A stretch of 18,778 nt of DNA from contig JAXJVS010000037.1 in assembly GCA_036308445.1 (NCBI GenBank), forward strand, positions 1-18,778, read 5' to 3'. This DNA is from MGBC113645 sp036308445. GTDB taxonomy: Bacteria; Bacillota_I; Bacilli_A; Erysipelotrichales; Coprobacillaceae. The notes beneath the pieces are model-generated. The model was not told where the DNA came from. It made no database searches and saw only the letters and a list, made by a program, of their open reading frames with translations. Shown here one piece after another: positions 8,020-15,140 of the stretch (the first letter of the stretch is position 1; each line of letters starts with the position of its first letter). A program made the translations under genes and the position numbers.

Positions 8020-9519
8020 CTAAAATAATATAGATACTATACTGTTAAAAAAATCAACTACAGGTCCAGGGAATACACCTAAAATAAAAGTTAATGCTGC
8101 AAATATAGCTAATGGAATCCACATAGCTTTTGGTGCTTCTTCACCTTTTTCAATAACAGCATCTTTTCCAGGGAAGAAACCTATAACAGTAATCTCTAAT
8201 AGATATCCAGCAGTAAGTAAAGCACTGATTAATAAAATGATTGGACCAACATAACTTAATATTCCAATATCAGCATTCAAAGCCCCTTGAGCTAAATACC
8301 ATTTACTAATAAATCCACTTGTTGGTGGAATACCAATTAATCCTAATGATAGAATAGTAAAACACCATAAAGTTATTGGCATAGATTTACCAATTCCTTT
8401 TAATTCTTCAACTCTAGTCTTATGACATTTAAAAATAAATATGCCAGCAGTTAGGAATAATCCACATTTAATAAATACATGGAATAAAGTATGTAATAAA
8501 CCACCAGTTAAACCATCAGAAGTTAAAACAGATAAACCAAATAAAACATAAGATACCTGACTAACTGAAGAATAAGCTAAACGTTTCTTTAATATAGGTT
8601 CTTTATAAGCTAATAAACTTCCCATAAAGACAGTCAACAATGTTAATACCATCCAAACATTATGAACCCATGTTCCAACAATAAAAGAAGGACCAACAAT
8701 ATAATAAACAACTCGAATAATTGCTAGAACTCCACACTTAACAACAATACTTGATAATAACGCTGAAGCAGGTGAAGGAGCAACTGGATGGGCTGCTGGT
8801 AACCATGCATGAAGTGGGAACATACCAGCTTTTGCACCAAAACCAATTAACATGCACATAATCGCAATTAATACTAAAGTCTTACTTTGAGTAGCCATCG
8901 CTACATTTAAAGTTCCTCCAACAGTAAATGTAAGAGAAGAAGTAAACTTAGATAGTACAAAGATACCAAATAAACCTAAATAAGCACCAGCCATTGAATA
9001 TAATAAATATTTCAATGAAGCCATAATAGATTCATGAGAACCATTATGTAAGACAAAAGGCATACTTGTTAATGTCATTAATTCATAGAATAAATATAAT
9101 GTTATTAAGTTACCTGCAAAATCTAAAGCAACTAATACTCCATAAACCATTAAGAAGAAACCAAAAAAACGTTTTTCTTCTTTTTCATGCTTCATATATA
9201 CACATGAATAAATACCTACTAATACAAAAACAATACTTACAAAAGTCACAAATAAGAAACTGATCTTATCAACCTGAAAATAGATAGGAATATCTTTCAT
9301 AAGATAGAATAATGTACAAGATAAACCATCCTGACTTGCAACATATACAGCACTTATTGCTGAAATAAGAATAGTTAATAACATTAAACCATGTAATGGT
9401 TTTAATTGTTTATCATTTTTATTTTCATAATCATTATTCTTTTTTAAATGTTCTTTAAAAGAAGAAATCAAAAGTCCTAAACCAACTATCATTGGTAGAA
9501 ATATAGGCATTAAAATCAT
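8020..9519 (-). CDS. MrpD/NuoM-like antiporter subunit (copy 2)
   Basis: A 499-residue Proton_antipo_M subunit with about 14 membrane helices. Glu146 (LYLFYELMTL), Lys230 (GFGAKAG), His237 (PLHAWLPAAHP), Lys261 (VVKCG) and Lys406 (GFISKWYLA) match the ion-path residues of complex I and Mrp antiporter subunits, so it looks fully functional. A charged loop of about 20 residues (KEHLKKNNDYENK region, near residue 22) is inserted between helices 1 and 2. The GTG at 9528 lies inside the GGAGGTGG ribosome site, so the ATG at 9519, 8 bases after AGGAGG, is the likely start. It is followed 15 bases later by copy 1, its closest relative here. Confidence 0.88.
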   Translation of the reverse strand: MILMPIFLPMIVGLGLLISSFKEHLKKNNDYENKNDKQLKPLHGLMLLTILISAISAVYVASQDGLSCTLFYLMKDIPIYFQVDKISFLFVTFVSIVFVLVGIYSCVYMKHEKEEKRFFGFFLMVYGVLVALDFAGNLITLYLFYELMTLTSMPFVLHNGSHESIMASLKYLLYSMAGAYLGLFGIFVLSKFTSSLTFTVGGTLNVAMATQSKTLVLIAIMCMLIGFGAKAGMFPLHAWLPAAHPVAPSPASALLSSIVVKCGVLAIIRVVYYIVGPSFIVGTWVHNVWMVLTLLTVFMGSLLAYKEPILKKRLAYSSVSQVSYVLFGLSVLTSDGLTGGLLHTLFHVFIKCGLFLTAGIFIFKCHKTRVEELKGIGKSMPITLWCFTILSLGLIGIPPTSGFISKWYLAQGALNADIGILSYVGPIILLISALLTAGYLLEITVIGFFPGKDAVIEKGEEAPKAMWIPLAIFAALTFILGVFPGPVVDFFNSIVSILF

Positions 9520-9533
9520 ATATTCCACCTCCT

Positions 9534-11042
9534 CTACATAAACATTGATAGACCAGCTTCAATAAGTTCAACAATATGACCAGAAGCTAGACCTAATGTT
9601 AAGTTAATTATAATAAAGATAACTAATGCAACTGATTTTAAAGGTGCATCCTTAAAAGTTAAATGTGTATAATTCTTTTCTGTTTCTTCTTCTTTACTAA
9701 TAGGAGTATAGATACGAATAACAGTCTTTAAAAAATATACAGTATTTAAAATTGTAGAAATCGCTAATGCAATTAAAGTAATATACATCTTATAATGATT
9801 TTCTATAGCTGCTGTTGCAAATAAAACCTTAGAAATAAATCCTGATAACAATGGGAAGCCTACCATCGATAAAGCACCAACAGTAAAAGCTACTCCAGCC
9901 ATTTTATTACGATAAGCAGCACCAGTTAAATTTTTAAATTTATATTTACCATTAGATACATCAGTAAGCCCCGAAGCAGCTACAAATAATAATGATTTTG
10001 TTGCAGCATGAGATAAGATATGATAAATACTTGCAACTACCCCTGCAGTTGTTCCAAGACCAAGACCCATATAAATATATCCAATCTGAGCAACTGAAGA
10101 ATAAGCAATCATACGACGAACACTATCTTCACTAATAGCATCAATTGATCCCATAATCATCCCAATAATACCAAAGATAAACAAAATATTAATAACTTTA
10201 CTATCACAGATAACATCAAAGCCAATAACACGATAAAAAATCTTAATAAGCAAGAAAATATATCCTTTAGATACTAATGATGAAAGAATAGATGAACTTG
10301 ATAAAGTTGAATATCCATATGCATCAGGCATCCAGGAATGGAAAGGAAATAACCCACTCTTAATTCCAAGTCCAACTGACATTAAACAGATAGAAACTAA
10401 TAAAGGAATATGATATTGACCATTTTGAGCTAAAACAGCTACAGCTTGCTGAATATTACTCATTAATAAATGTCCAGTTAAATCATATAAGAAAATAATT
10501 CCTAATAATAAACATCCTGAACCAAGTAAACTCATAATCATATAACGAGTAGCCGCCTCAATAGTACGACCAATCTGTCTAATCATAATTAAACCACAAG
10601 CAGAAATAGTATTAATTTCTACAAATACATAAGCAGTAAAAATATCATTAGTATAGATTAAAGCAATCAAAGAACTTAACAATAAATTGACCATAACATA
10701 ATATAAATTATGTTTTGTCCCTTCAATTTCTTTATCTCTTTCTTTTGTTCCACTAATTACACATAAAAACATAATAATACAAAAGAATACAGCCATAAAA
10801 GACTCTAAAACTCCAACACGAATCTCATTCCCCCAAGGAGCAGGAAAATGTCCCATCATGTATGTATAACTTGTATTATGAGTGAAACAGAACATAAATA
10901 CTGCTAGATTCATCAATCCAACTAATGTAATTAAACCTAAATTCACAATTTTTGCTTTTTTACCACTTAAAACTGTAGATATAGGTCCACAGAATAAAGT
11001 CATGATAATGGTAAAGAACGGAAAATTTTGTACAAAAGCCAT
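9534..11042 (-). CDS. MrpD/NuoN-like antiporter subunit (copy 3)
   Basis: A 502-residue Proton_antipo_M subunit, first of the four large antiporter genes after mrpC, and so in the position of canonical mrpD. Glu142 (YVFVEINTIS), Lys228 (GLGIKSG), His235 (PFHSWMPDAY), Lys259 (LVSKGY) and Lys405 (GFISK) are present. The loop after WMP reads AYGYSTLSSSSILSS and lacks the Pro-rich AHPVAPxPASALL form of the other copies, so it belongs to a different branch. Its ATG abuts the mrpC stop (TAGATG) with AAGGAGG 8 bases upstream inside mrpC, so translation is probably coupled. Confidence 0.87.
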   Translation of the reverse strand: MAFVQNFPFFTIIMTLFCGPISTVLSGKKAKIVNLGLITLVGLMNLAVFMFCFTHNTSYTYMMGHFPAPWGNEIRVGVLESFMAVFFCIIMFLCVISGTKERDKEIEGTKHNLYYVMVNLLLSSLIALIYTNDIFTAYVFVEINTISACGLIMIRQIGRTIEAATRYMIMSLLGSGCLLLGIIFLYDLTGHLLMSNIQQAVAVLAQNGQYHIPLLVSICLMSVGLGIKSGLFPFHSWMPDAYGYSTLSSSSILSSLVSKGYIFLLIKIFYRVIGFDVICDSKVINILFIFGIIGMIMGSIDAISEDSVRRMIAYSSVAQIGYIYMGLGLGTTAGVVASIYHILSHAATKSLLFVAASGLTDVSNGKYKFKNLTGAAYRNKMAGVAFTVGALSMVGFPLLSGFISKVLFATAAIENHYKMYITLIALAISTILNTVYFLKTVIRIYTPISKEEETEKNYTHLTFKDAPLKSVALVIFIIINLTLGLASGHIVELIEAGLSMFM

Positions 11043-11420
11043 CTATCTTCCCTCCTTTTTTAAAGCTGTAGATATTTCATCCAAATCTAACGTATGATAA
11101 CGCTGATATAGACGAACTGTTAAAGATAACATTAAAGCTGTTACTGATACAGATACAACAATACCTGTAAGTACTAAGCCACTAGGAATGGGATTAATAT
11201 AAGCTTCAACACTTTGAACACCATTTGTTACAATAGGTGCTCCTCTACCTTCGATATAACCTTTTAAAGCTAAGAATAAGTACATGGCAGTATCCATGAT
11301 ATTTAAACCTATTATTTTTTTAATTAAATTCTTTTGAAGAAGCAAATTAGAAAAACCAATACCAAATAAAAGCATCGCAACAGCTTCCCCATAATTATTC
11401 ATTAAGTTAGCGAAATTCAT
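11043..11420 (-). CDS. mrpC: MrpC (NuoK-like) antiporter subunit
   Basis: A 125-residue, three-helix protein of the NuoK/MrpC/MnhC family, which couples the MrpA/B end of the complex to the MrpD-type subunits. Characteristic sequence is present: KKIIGLNIMDTAMYLF, then a polar loop ending INPIPSGLVLTGIVV, then SVSVTALMLSL. MrpC normally runs about 112-125 residues, so it is complete. The start is the ATG at 11420: GGAGGA, which also encodes the Arg-Gly-Gly end of mrpB, lies 6-7 bases upstream. A longer reading from 11483 would run deep into mrpB and lacks family similarity. It partly overlaps the mrpB end region and abuts the next gene. Confidence 0.92.
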   Translation of the reverse strand: MNFANLMNNYGEAVAMLLFGIGFSNLLLQKNLIKKIIGLNIMDTAMYLFLALKGYIEGRGAPIVTNGVQSVEAYINPIPSGLVLTGIVVSVSVTALMLSLTVRLYQRYHTLDLDEISTALKKEGR

Positions 11421-11421
11421 T

Positions 11422-12366
11422 TTAGTATCCTCCTCTTCTAAACATAACATAGAAAGTATACATAGTTCCCGCAACAACAACACCTACACATATATTTAAA
11501 ATTAAAATCAATCCACTACTCATTAATGCTCCAGGTGTTCCTAAAGAAATAATACTTTCAATATGATTTGCTCCAGTATAGAAAGAATATGTTTTTGATA
11601 AACTATAACAAGCTAAAGCACAAACACTTAAAACTTTATATGTCTTTTCATTAAAGAAACGTCTAATTTTCTTATAATCAAAAGCATTCAAATAAAGAAT
11701 TAAACCAGCACCAATAATAGCTCCTCCAGAGAAACCACCCCCTGGTCCTAAATGTCCAGCTAAAATAACATAAATTCCAAAAATAATAATAGGAGGAACT
11801 AAGACTTTAGCAACTGTTTGTAAGATAACATCACTCTTAGGTTCATAAAAACGATCATCATCAATCTTTTTATCATTTCTAAGTAAAATCAAAACAGTAC
11901 AAGTTGCAATAAATAACACATGTGATTCCCCTAAAGTATCGAAAGCACGATAATCTAAAATCATCCCTGTAACAATATTAACTGCGCCAGTCTCCTGTAA
12001 ACCTCTTTCAATATATCTTTGAGCTACTCCATTATTTACTGGATTTGCAGCATTACCAAAAGTAGGCAAATAAGAAACTGCAACCAATAACATACATACT
12101 AATACAATACAGAAAATAACACTAAATACTTTATATGACTTATTAAATAATTGAAGACCAAAATTATGTTTCATATCATAAACATCTAACATCATCTGAT
12201 CTCGTTCTTTCTTTCTCTCTTGTTTAATTTCATCACTTTCTTTAAATTCTTTCTGTGGTTTCATTTCCACTTTATCAACAAAAGGATCAGCAGTTCCATA
12301 AAACCACTGTTTAAAACGATAGGAGAAAGTCTTTTTATATTTATCTTCAGATACTTTTTTACTCAT
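11422..12366 (-). CDS. MbhE-MrpB fusion subunit
   Basis: A 314-residue membrane subunit made of two modules. The front half has one helix (about 80-100) then DYRAFDTLGE (138-147) and a second helix, the signature of MbhE, which in canonical systems forms the end of MrpA. The back half is MnhB/MrpB, with the diagnostic GHLGPGGGFSGG (204-215) and four helices. Ahead of both is a charged, Lys/Glu-rich segment of about 80 residues with no counterpart that I know in MrpB. The ATG at 12366 follows GAAGGAGGA well; reading further upstream overlaps the preceding gene. It overlaps that gene by 8 bases. MrpB-family identity is certain; the role of the N-terminal extension is unknown. Confidence 0.88.
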   Translation of the reverse strand: MSKKVSEDKYKKTFSYRFKQWFYGTADPFVDKVEMKPQKEFKESDEIKQERKKERDQMMLDVYDMKHNFGLQLFNKSYKVFSVIFCIVLVCMLLVAVSYLPTFGNAANPVNNGVAQRYIERGLQETGAVNIVTGMILDYRAFDTLGESHVLFIATCTVLILLRNDKKIDDDRFYEPKSDVILQTVAKVLVPPIIIFGIYVILAGHLGPGGGFSGGAIIGAGLILYLNAFDYKKIRRFFNEKTYKVLSVCALACYSLSKTYSFYTGANHIESIISLGTPGALMSSGLILILNICVGVVVAGTMYTFYVMFRRGGY

Positions 12367-12628
12367 CTTCTGCTTCCTCCTTCTTTTCCAATGCAATCAT
12401 TGCCCCAATTTTCTTTAAAGTCGCAAAGAATAATAAACTTGTAATACCTGCTCCTACTGCTGCTTCAGTAATGGCTAAGTCTGGTGACTCTAATAAAACC
12501 CAGATAATAGACATAATTAAACTATAAGACATAAAAATAAGAACAGAGTTTAATAAGTTTTTCGATAAACTAACTGCTATTGCACATACGACAAGAAAAG
12601 CTAATAAAATATAAGTAAATACTCCCAT
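12359..12628 (-). CDS. MbhD-like (DUF4040) subunit
   Basis: An 89-residue protein with two to three membrane helices and an acidic tail. ESPDLAITEAAVGAGITSLLFF is the core of the MbhD/DUF4040 domain, which in most bacterial Mrp systems is fused to the C-terminus of MrpA and in archaeal Mbh complexes is a separate subunit. In complex I terms it corresponds to part of NuoJ. Here it is free-standing between mrpG and the MbhE-MrpB gene. It starts 1 base after the mrpG stop, with GGAGGAG as ribosome site, and its end overlaps the next gene. Confidence 0.88.
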   Translation of the reverse strand: MGVFTYILLAFLVVCAIAVSLSKNLLNSVLIFMSYSLIMSIIWVLLESPDLAITEAAVGAGITSLLFFATLKKIGAMIALEKKEEAEDE

Positions 12629-12629
12629 C

Positions 12630-12980
12630 TTATTTCTCCTCCTTATCTAAATCTTCTAATTCCACTCTTTGATAATGTCCTTCTTCTTCATTCGTAACAA
12701 CTTCTACACGAGAAATAAGATGTGAAGATGTTGGTGAAGAAAACCATAAGAAACATACAACTAAGAATAACTTTAATGAAGTAAAATTAAAACCACTAAT
12801 AATAATAACTCCCAATAAACAAGCAGCAATTCCTAAAGTATCACCCATCGCAGCAGCATGCATACGATTTAAAACATACTTAAAACGATATACCCCAAAA
12901 ATTTCTACAATAAACATAAGAAGACCAACAATAATCAAAGCTGCACCAACAAGAAAACGAATCCAAGCTAAAACCTCCAT
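12630..12980 (-). CDS. mrpG: MrpG antiporter subunit
   Basis: A 116-residue protein with three helices of the MnhG/PhaG family, a small subunit of the Na+-path end of Mrp complexes. Family marks: FRFKYVLNRMHAAAMGDTLG (near residues 31-50; the family consensus is RLHAxTxxDTLG) and a polar tail. The ATG overlaps the mrpF stop by one base (TAATG), a coupled arrangement common in mrp operons, with AAGGAGG upstream. Confidence 0.93.
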   Translation of the reverse strand: MEVLAWIRFLVGAALIIVGLLMFIVEIFGVYRFKYVLNRMHAAAMGDTLGIAACLLGVIIISGFNFTSLKLFLVVCFLWFSSPTSSHLISRVEVVTNEEEGHYQRVELEDLDKEEK

Positions 12981-13297
12981 TATTTCTCCTCCTTCTGTTT
13001 CTTTTCTAAATAAACTCCAGTATATACCTTTGTACCAACAATAACTGCTAAAAAACTAATCATTGCATAAATGATACAAATATCAGCTAAGAATCCTTCA
13101 TTCATCTTAACAGCAAGAGTTCCAATAATCACCATAACCATAGTTCCTAACATATTAACAGCAACTAATCTATCTGCCACCTTTGGTCCTAAAATAGAAC
13201 GAATTAAACAAAGAACAGAAAGAATTGCAAGAATAATCAATACAACTGTCATAAACACATCAGTAACACTATGAAGTGTCTCAAATTCAACAAACAT
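12980..13297 (-). CDS. mrpF: MrpF antiporter subunit
   Basis: A 105-residue, three-helix protein of the MnhF/PhaF family. The signature loop ILGPKVADRLVAVNMLGT is clear, including the Asp of DR that is implicated in cation transport in studied MrpF proteins. The third helix and a short Lys-rich tail complete the usual length. The ATG at 13297 has AAGGAGGAT upstream, 13 bases after the mrpE stop. Confidence 0.93.
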   Translation of the reverse strand: MFVEFETLHSVTDVFMTVVLIILAILSVLCLIRSILGPKVADRLVAVNMLGTMVMVIIGTLAVKMNEGFLADICIIYAMISFLAVIVGTKVYTGVYLEKKQKEEK

Positions 13298-13310
13298 CTT
13301 TCCATCCTCC

Positions 13311-13784
13311 TTAATTCTTTAACCATAAATCTTCAATTTCAGTTAAAAGCTTTACAAAAATAGAATCATCCATTCCATAAGCAAGACTCTTATCAAGACA
13401 ATGAACTACATACTCATTATCTTCTAAAGTGACTGTAATAGTCCCTGGGGTTAGAGTAATAGAATTTGCAAGTAATGTTTTAGCAGTTGAAGTTTTTAAA
13501 TTCGTAGTAAAATGTACTAAAATAGGCTCTACAACTTCTTCCTCAGACACAATTAATTTTAAAGCTATAATATTTGCTTTAACAATTTCCCAAATAACAA
13601 CTCCTAAATATTTTAAGAGCTTAAAGAAAGTTAAATATAATTTCTTTTCTTTTTCTAGACTATAATCCATATTTTTACAAACAAACGCAAAAATAGCAGC
13701 TGCAACAATAAGACCAATCAAAAATATCTCTAACGTTAAGCTACCATTAAAAATTATCCACAAAAATAAATATAATAGATACAC
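13311..13784 (-). CDS. mrpE: MrpE antiporter subunit
   Basis: First gene of the operon: 157 residues, as expected for MnhE/MrpE (about 158). Two N-terminal membrane helices lead to a soluble domain with NSITLTPGTITV, the conserved MrpE motif, and a C-terminal CLD..EDLWLK segment. The start is GTG at 13784, 8 bases after GGAGG; no in-frame ATG occurs nearby. mrpE-first order (E-F-G) is that of archaeal mbh/mbx-type clusters rather than the A-B-C-D-E-F-G order of Bacillus. Confidence 0.92.
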   Translation of the reverse strand: MYLLYLFLWIIFNGSLTLEIFLIGLIVAAAIFAFVCKNMDYSLEKEKKLYLTFFKLLKYLGVVIWEIVKANIIALKLIVSEEEVVEPILVHFTTNLKTSTAKTLLANSITLTPGTITVTLEDNEYVVHCLDKSLAYGMDDSIFVKLLTEIEDLWLKN

Positions 13785-13803
13785 ACAAGTCCCCTCCTTC
13801 TCA

Positions 13804-13817
13804 TAAAAACGCTTACA
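13804..13817 (-). promoter_or_regulatory. cre-like box (CcpA site) in the mrp leader
   Basis: Minus-strand TGTAAGCGTTTTTA matches the cre consensus TGWAANCGNTNWCA at every fixed position except one. It lies just downstream of the promoter, where CcpA binding would repress by roadblock. The match is visible; the regulation is inferred. Confidence 0.55.
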
Positions 13818-13822
13818 TATCT

Positions 13823-13851
13823 TTATAATACCCTTTATTTTAAATAGTCAA
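13823..13851 (-). promoter_or_regulatory. Promoter of the ten-gene antiporter operon
   Basis: TTGACT (13851-13846), 17 bp, then TTATAA (13828-13823); TATAAA one base further is an alternative -10. It is the only good promoter-like sequence between the upstream terminator and mrpE, so the operon probably starts here. Confidence 0.7.
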
Positions 13852-13892
13852 GAAACGACAATCATAAATTAAAAAAAATCCTTAAATTCAAT

Positions 13893-13926
13893 AAAAAAAA
13901 CACTTTAGATTCAATCTAAAGCGTTT
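13893..13926 (-). terminator. Terminator of the aldo/keto reductase gene
   Basis: On the minus strand AAACGCTTTAGA and TCTAAAGTGTTT (12 bp, one G-T pair) enclose a 5-base loop and are followed by a run of eight T. The 5' arm includes the end of the reading frame and its TAG stop. Confidence 0.88.
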
Positions 13927-15025
13927 CAAAATCCTGACCCATCTCTTTTAAATAATCATAAACTTTAATACTCTGTGGACACATTCTTGTACATGCCCCA
14001 CAGCTAATACATTGAGATGGCAATTTTAAAGGATTTTCTCCCTTAAGTCTTGCAAGTCGCCAAGTACCACCCAATTTATACTCATTATATAATTTAAGTA
14101 AATAAGGAATATCTAAACCCTTAGGACAATGATGCACACAATATCTACAACCTGTACAAACAACACCTATTTGACTTTGCGTTTTTTCACAAGATATGCG
14201 AATAGCTTCTAAATGTTCTTTAGTCAATGGTGTATCATCACTAAATGTCTTTATATTTTCTATAGCAACATCTAAGTTAGACATACCACTTAATGTCACA
14301 CATACATTTTCTAAGTCCCTTACAAAACGTAGTGCCCAAGAAGCATAAGACATATTTTTATCTACTGCTTTTAACACTTGTCCAGCTTCTTCATTTAAAT
14401 TCACTAACATTCCACCATGAATTGGTTCCATAACCATAACTGGAATTTGATGCTCAGTTAAAATTTCATACTGTTCCTTTGCAGTCCCGTAATACCAGTC
14501 ATAGTAATTTAATTGAATCTGAACAAAATCAAATTGATAGTTTTCAACAATCTCTCTTAAAACATCAGGTTTCCCATGAAAAGAAAAACCTAAATACTTA
14601 ATAATCCCCTTTTCCTTTAATTCTTTAAAATATTCTATACAGCCACAGCCTAATACTCTTTTATAATTATTATCAGCTAAACCATGTAATAAATAAAAGT
14701 CAATATAATCTACATTCATTCTCTTTAATTGATCTGCAAATTGTGCTTTATAATCAGGATTTGCAGAAATCTTAAACTTATCTGCAATATAATAACTTTC
14801 TCGAGGATATTTAGATAAAGCTTTTCCTAAGAATACTTCTGATTCCCCTTCATGATAAATATAAGCTGTATCATAATAGTTAATCCCTGCTTCATAAACA
14901 TAATCAATAATTTCTTGAGCTTTTTCATAATCAATAGCTTGACTACCTTCTTCTAATAATGGTAATCTCATCATCCCCATTCCTAGAGATGATAACTCAA
15001 CATCTTTAAACTTTTTATATTTCAT
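13916..15025 (-). CDS. Aldo/keto reductase with two C-terminal 4Fe-4S clusters
   Basis: A 369-residue cytoplasmic oxidoreductase. The N-terminal 270 residues form an AKR barrel with the catalytic tetrad Asp52 and Tyr57 (YYDTAYIYH), Lys83 (IADKFK) and His114 (LLHGL). The last 90 residues add ferredoxin-like Cys clusters CTGCRYCVHHCP (Cys 290, 293, 296, 300) and CISCGACTRMCP (Cys 339, 342, 345, 349), so electrons may move between an NAD(P)H substrate site and iron-sulfur centres or ferredoxin. This fused class is common in anaerobes; its substrate is usually unknown. The ATG at 15025 follows AAGGAG by 8 bases; GTG at 15034 overlaps that site and is unlikely. It is a single-gene unit with its own promoter and terminator. 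Confidence 0.9.
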   Translation of the reverse strand: MKYKKFKDVELSSLGMGMMRLPLLEEGSQAIDYEKAQEIIDYVYEAGINYYDTAYIYHEGESEVFLGKALSKYPRESYYIADKFKISANPDYKAQFADQLKRMNVDYIDFYLLHGLADNNYKRVLGCGCIEYFKELKEKGIIKYLGFSFHGKPDVLREIVENYQFDFVQIQLNYYDWYYGTAKEQYEILTEHQIPVMVMEPIHGGMLVNLNEEAGQVLKAVDKNMSYASWALRFVRDLENVCVTLSGMSNLDVAIENIKTFSDDTPLTKEHLEAIRISCEKTQSQIGVVCTGCRYCVHHCPKGLDIPYLLKLYNEYKLGGTWRLARLKGENPLKLPSQCISCGACTRMCPQSIKVYDYLKEMGQDFETL

Positions 15026-15045
15026 TTCCTTCACTCCTTATTTCG

Positions 15046-15054
15046 ATTATATCA
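15046..15054 (-). promoter_or_regulatory. Extended -10 promoter of the aldo/keto reductase gene
   Basis: TGATATAAT on the minus strand is a complete extended -10 element 21 bases before the start codon. No convincing -35 box is visible (T-rich only), as is usual with extended -10 promoters. Confidence 0.55.
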
Positions 15055-15090
15055 TTTCTAATCAATGAAAAAAAATAATAAATACATAAT

Positions 15091-15117
15091 TTGTAAAAAT
15101 ATATTATACCTTATAAT
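15091..15117 (+). promoter_or_regulatory. Probable promoter of the CPA1 antiporter gene
   Basis: A perfect TATAAT (15112-15117) lies 23 bases before the ATG. The best -35 candidate, TTGTAA (15091-15096), has a short 15-bp spacer, so the -35 assignment is weak. Confidence 0.5.
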
Positions 15118-15140
15118 AAACATACAAAAGGAGGTGTGAG

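Noticed and set aside
11421..11483. Upstream extension of mrpC (21 extra residues)
   Set aside because: It would lie entirely in the mrpB coding sequence out of frame, has no ribosome site, and the ATG at 11420 has an excellent one and matches family length.
4488..13784. The operon as a membrane-bound hydrogenase or complex I
   Set aside because: No NiFe-binding CxxC large subunit, NuoB/C/D/H/I or flavoprotein gene is present; only the antiporter-type membrane module is.
13785..13915. A riboswitch or structured leader before mrpE
   Set aside because: Only the promoter, the cre-like box and the ribosome site are apparent; no conserved leader motif or attenuator hairpin is visible.
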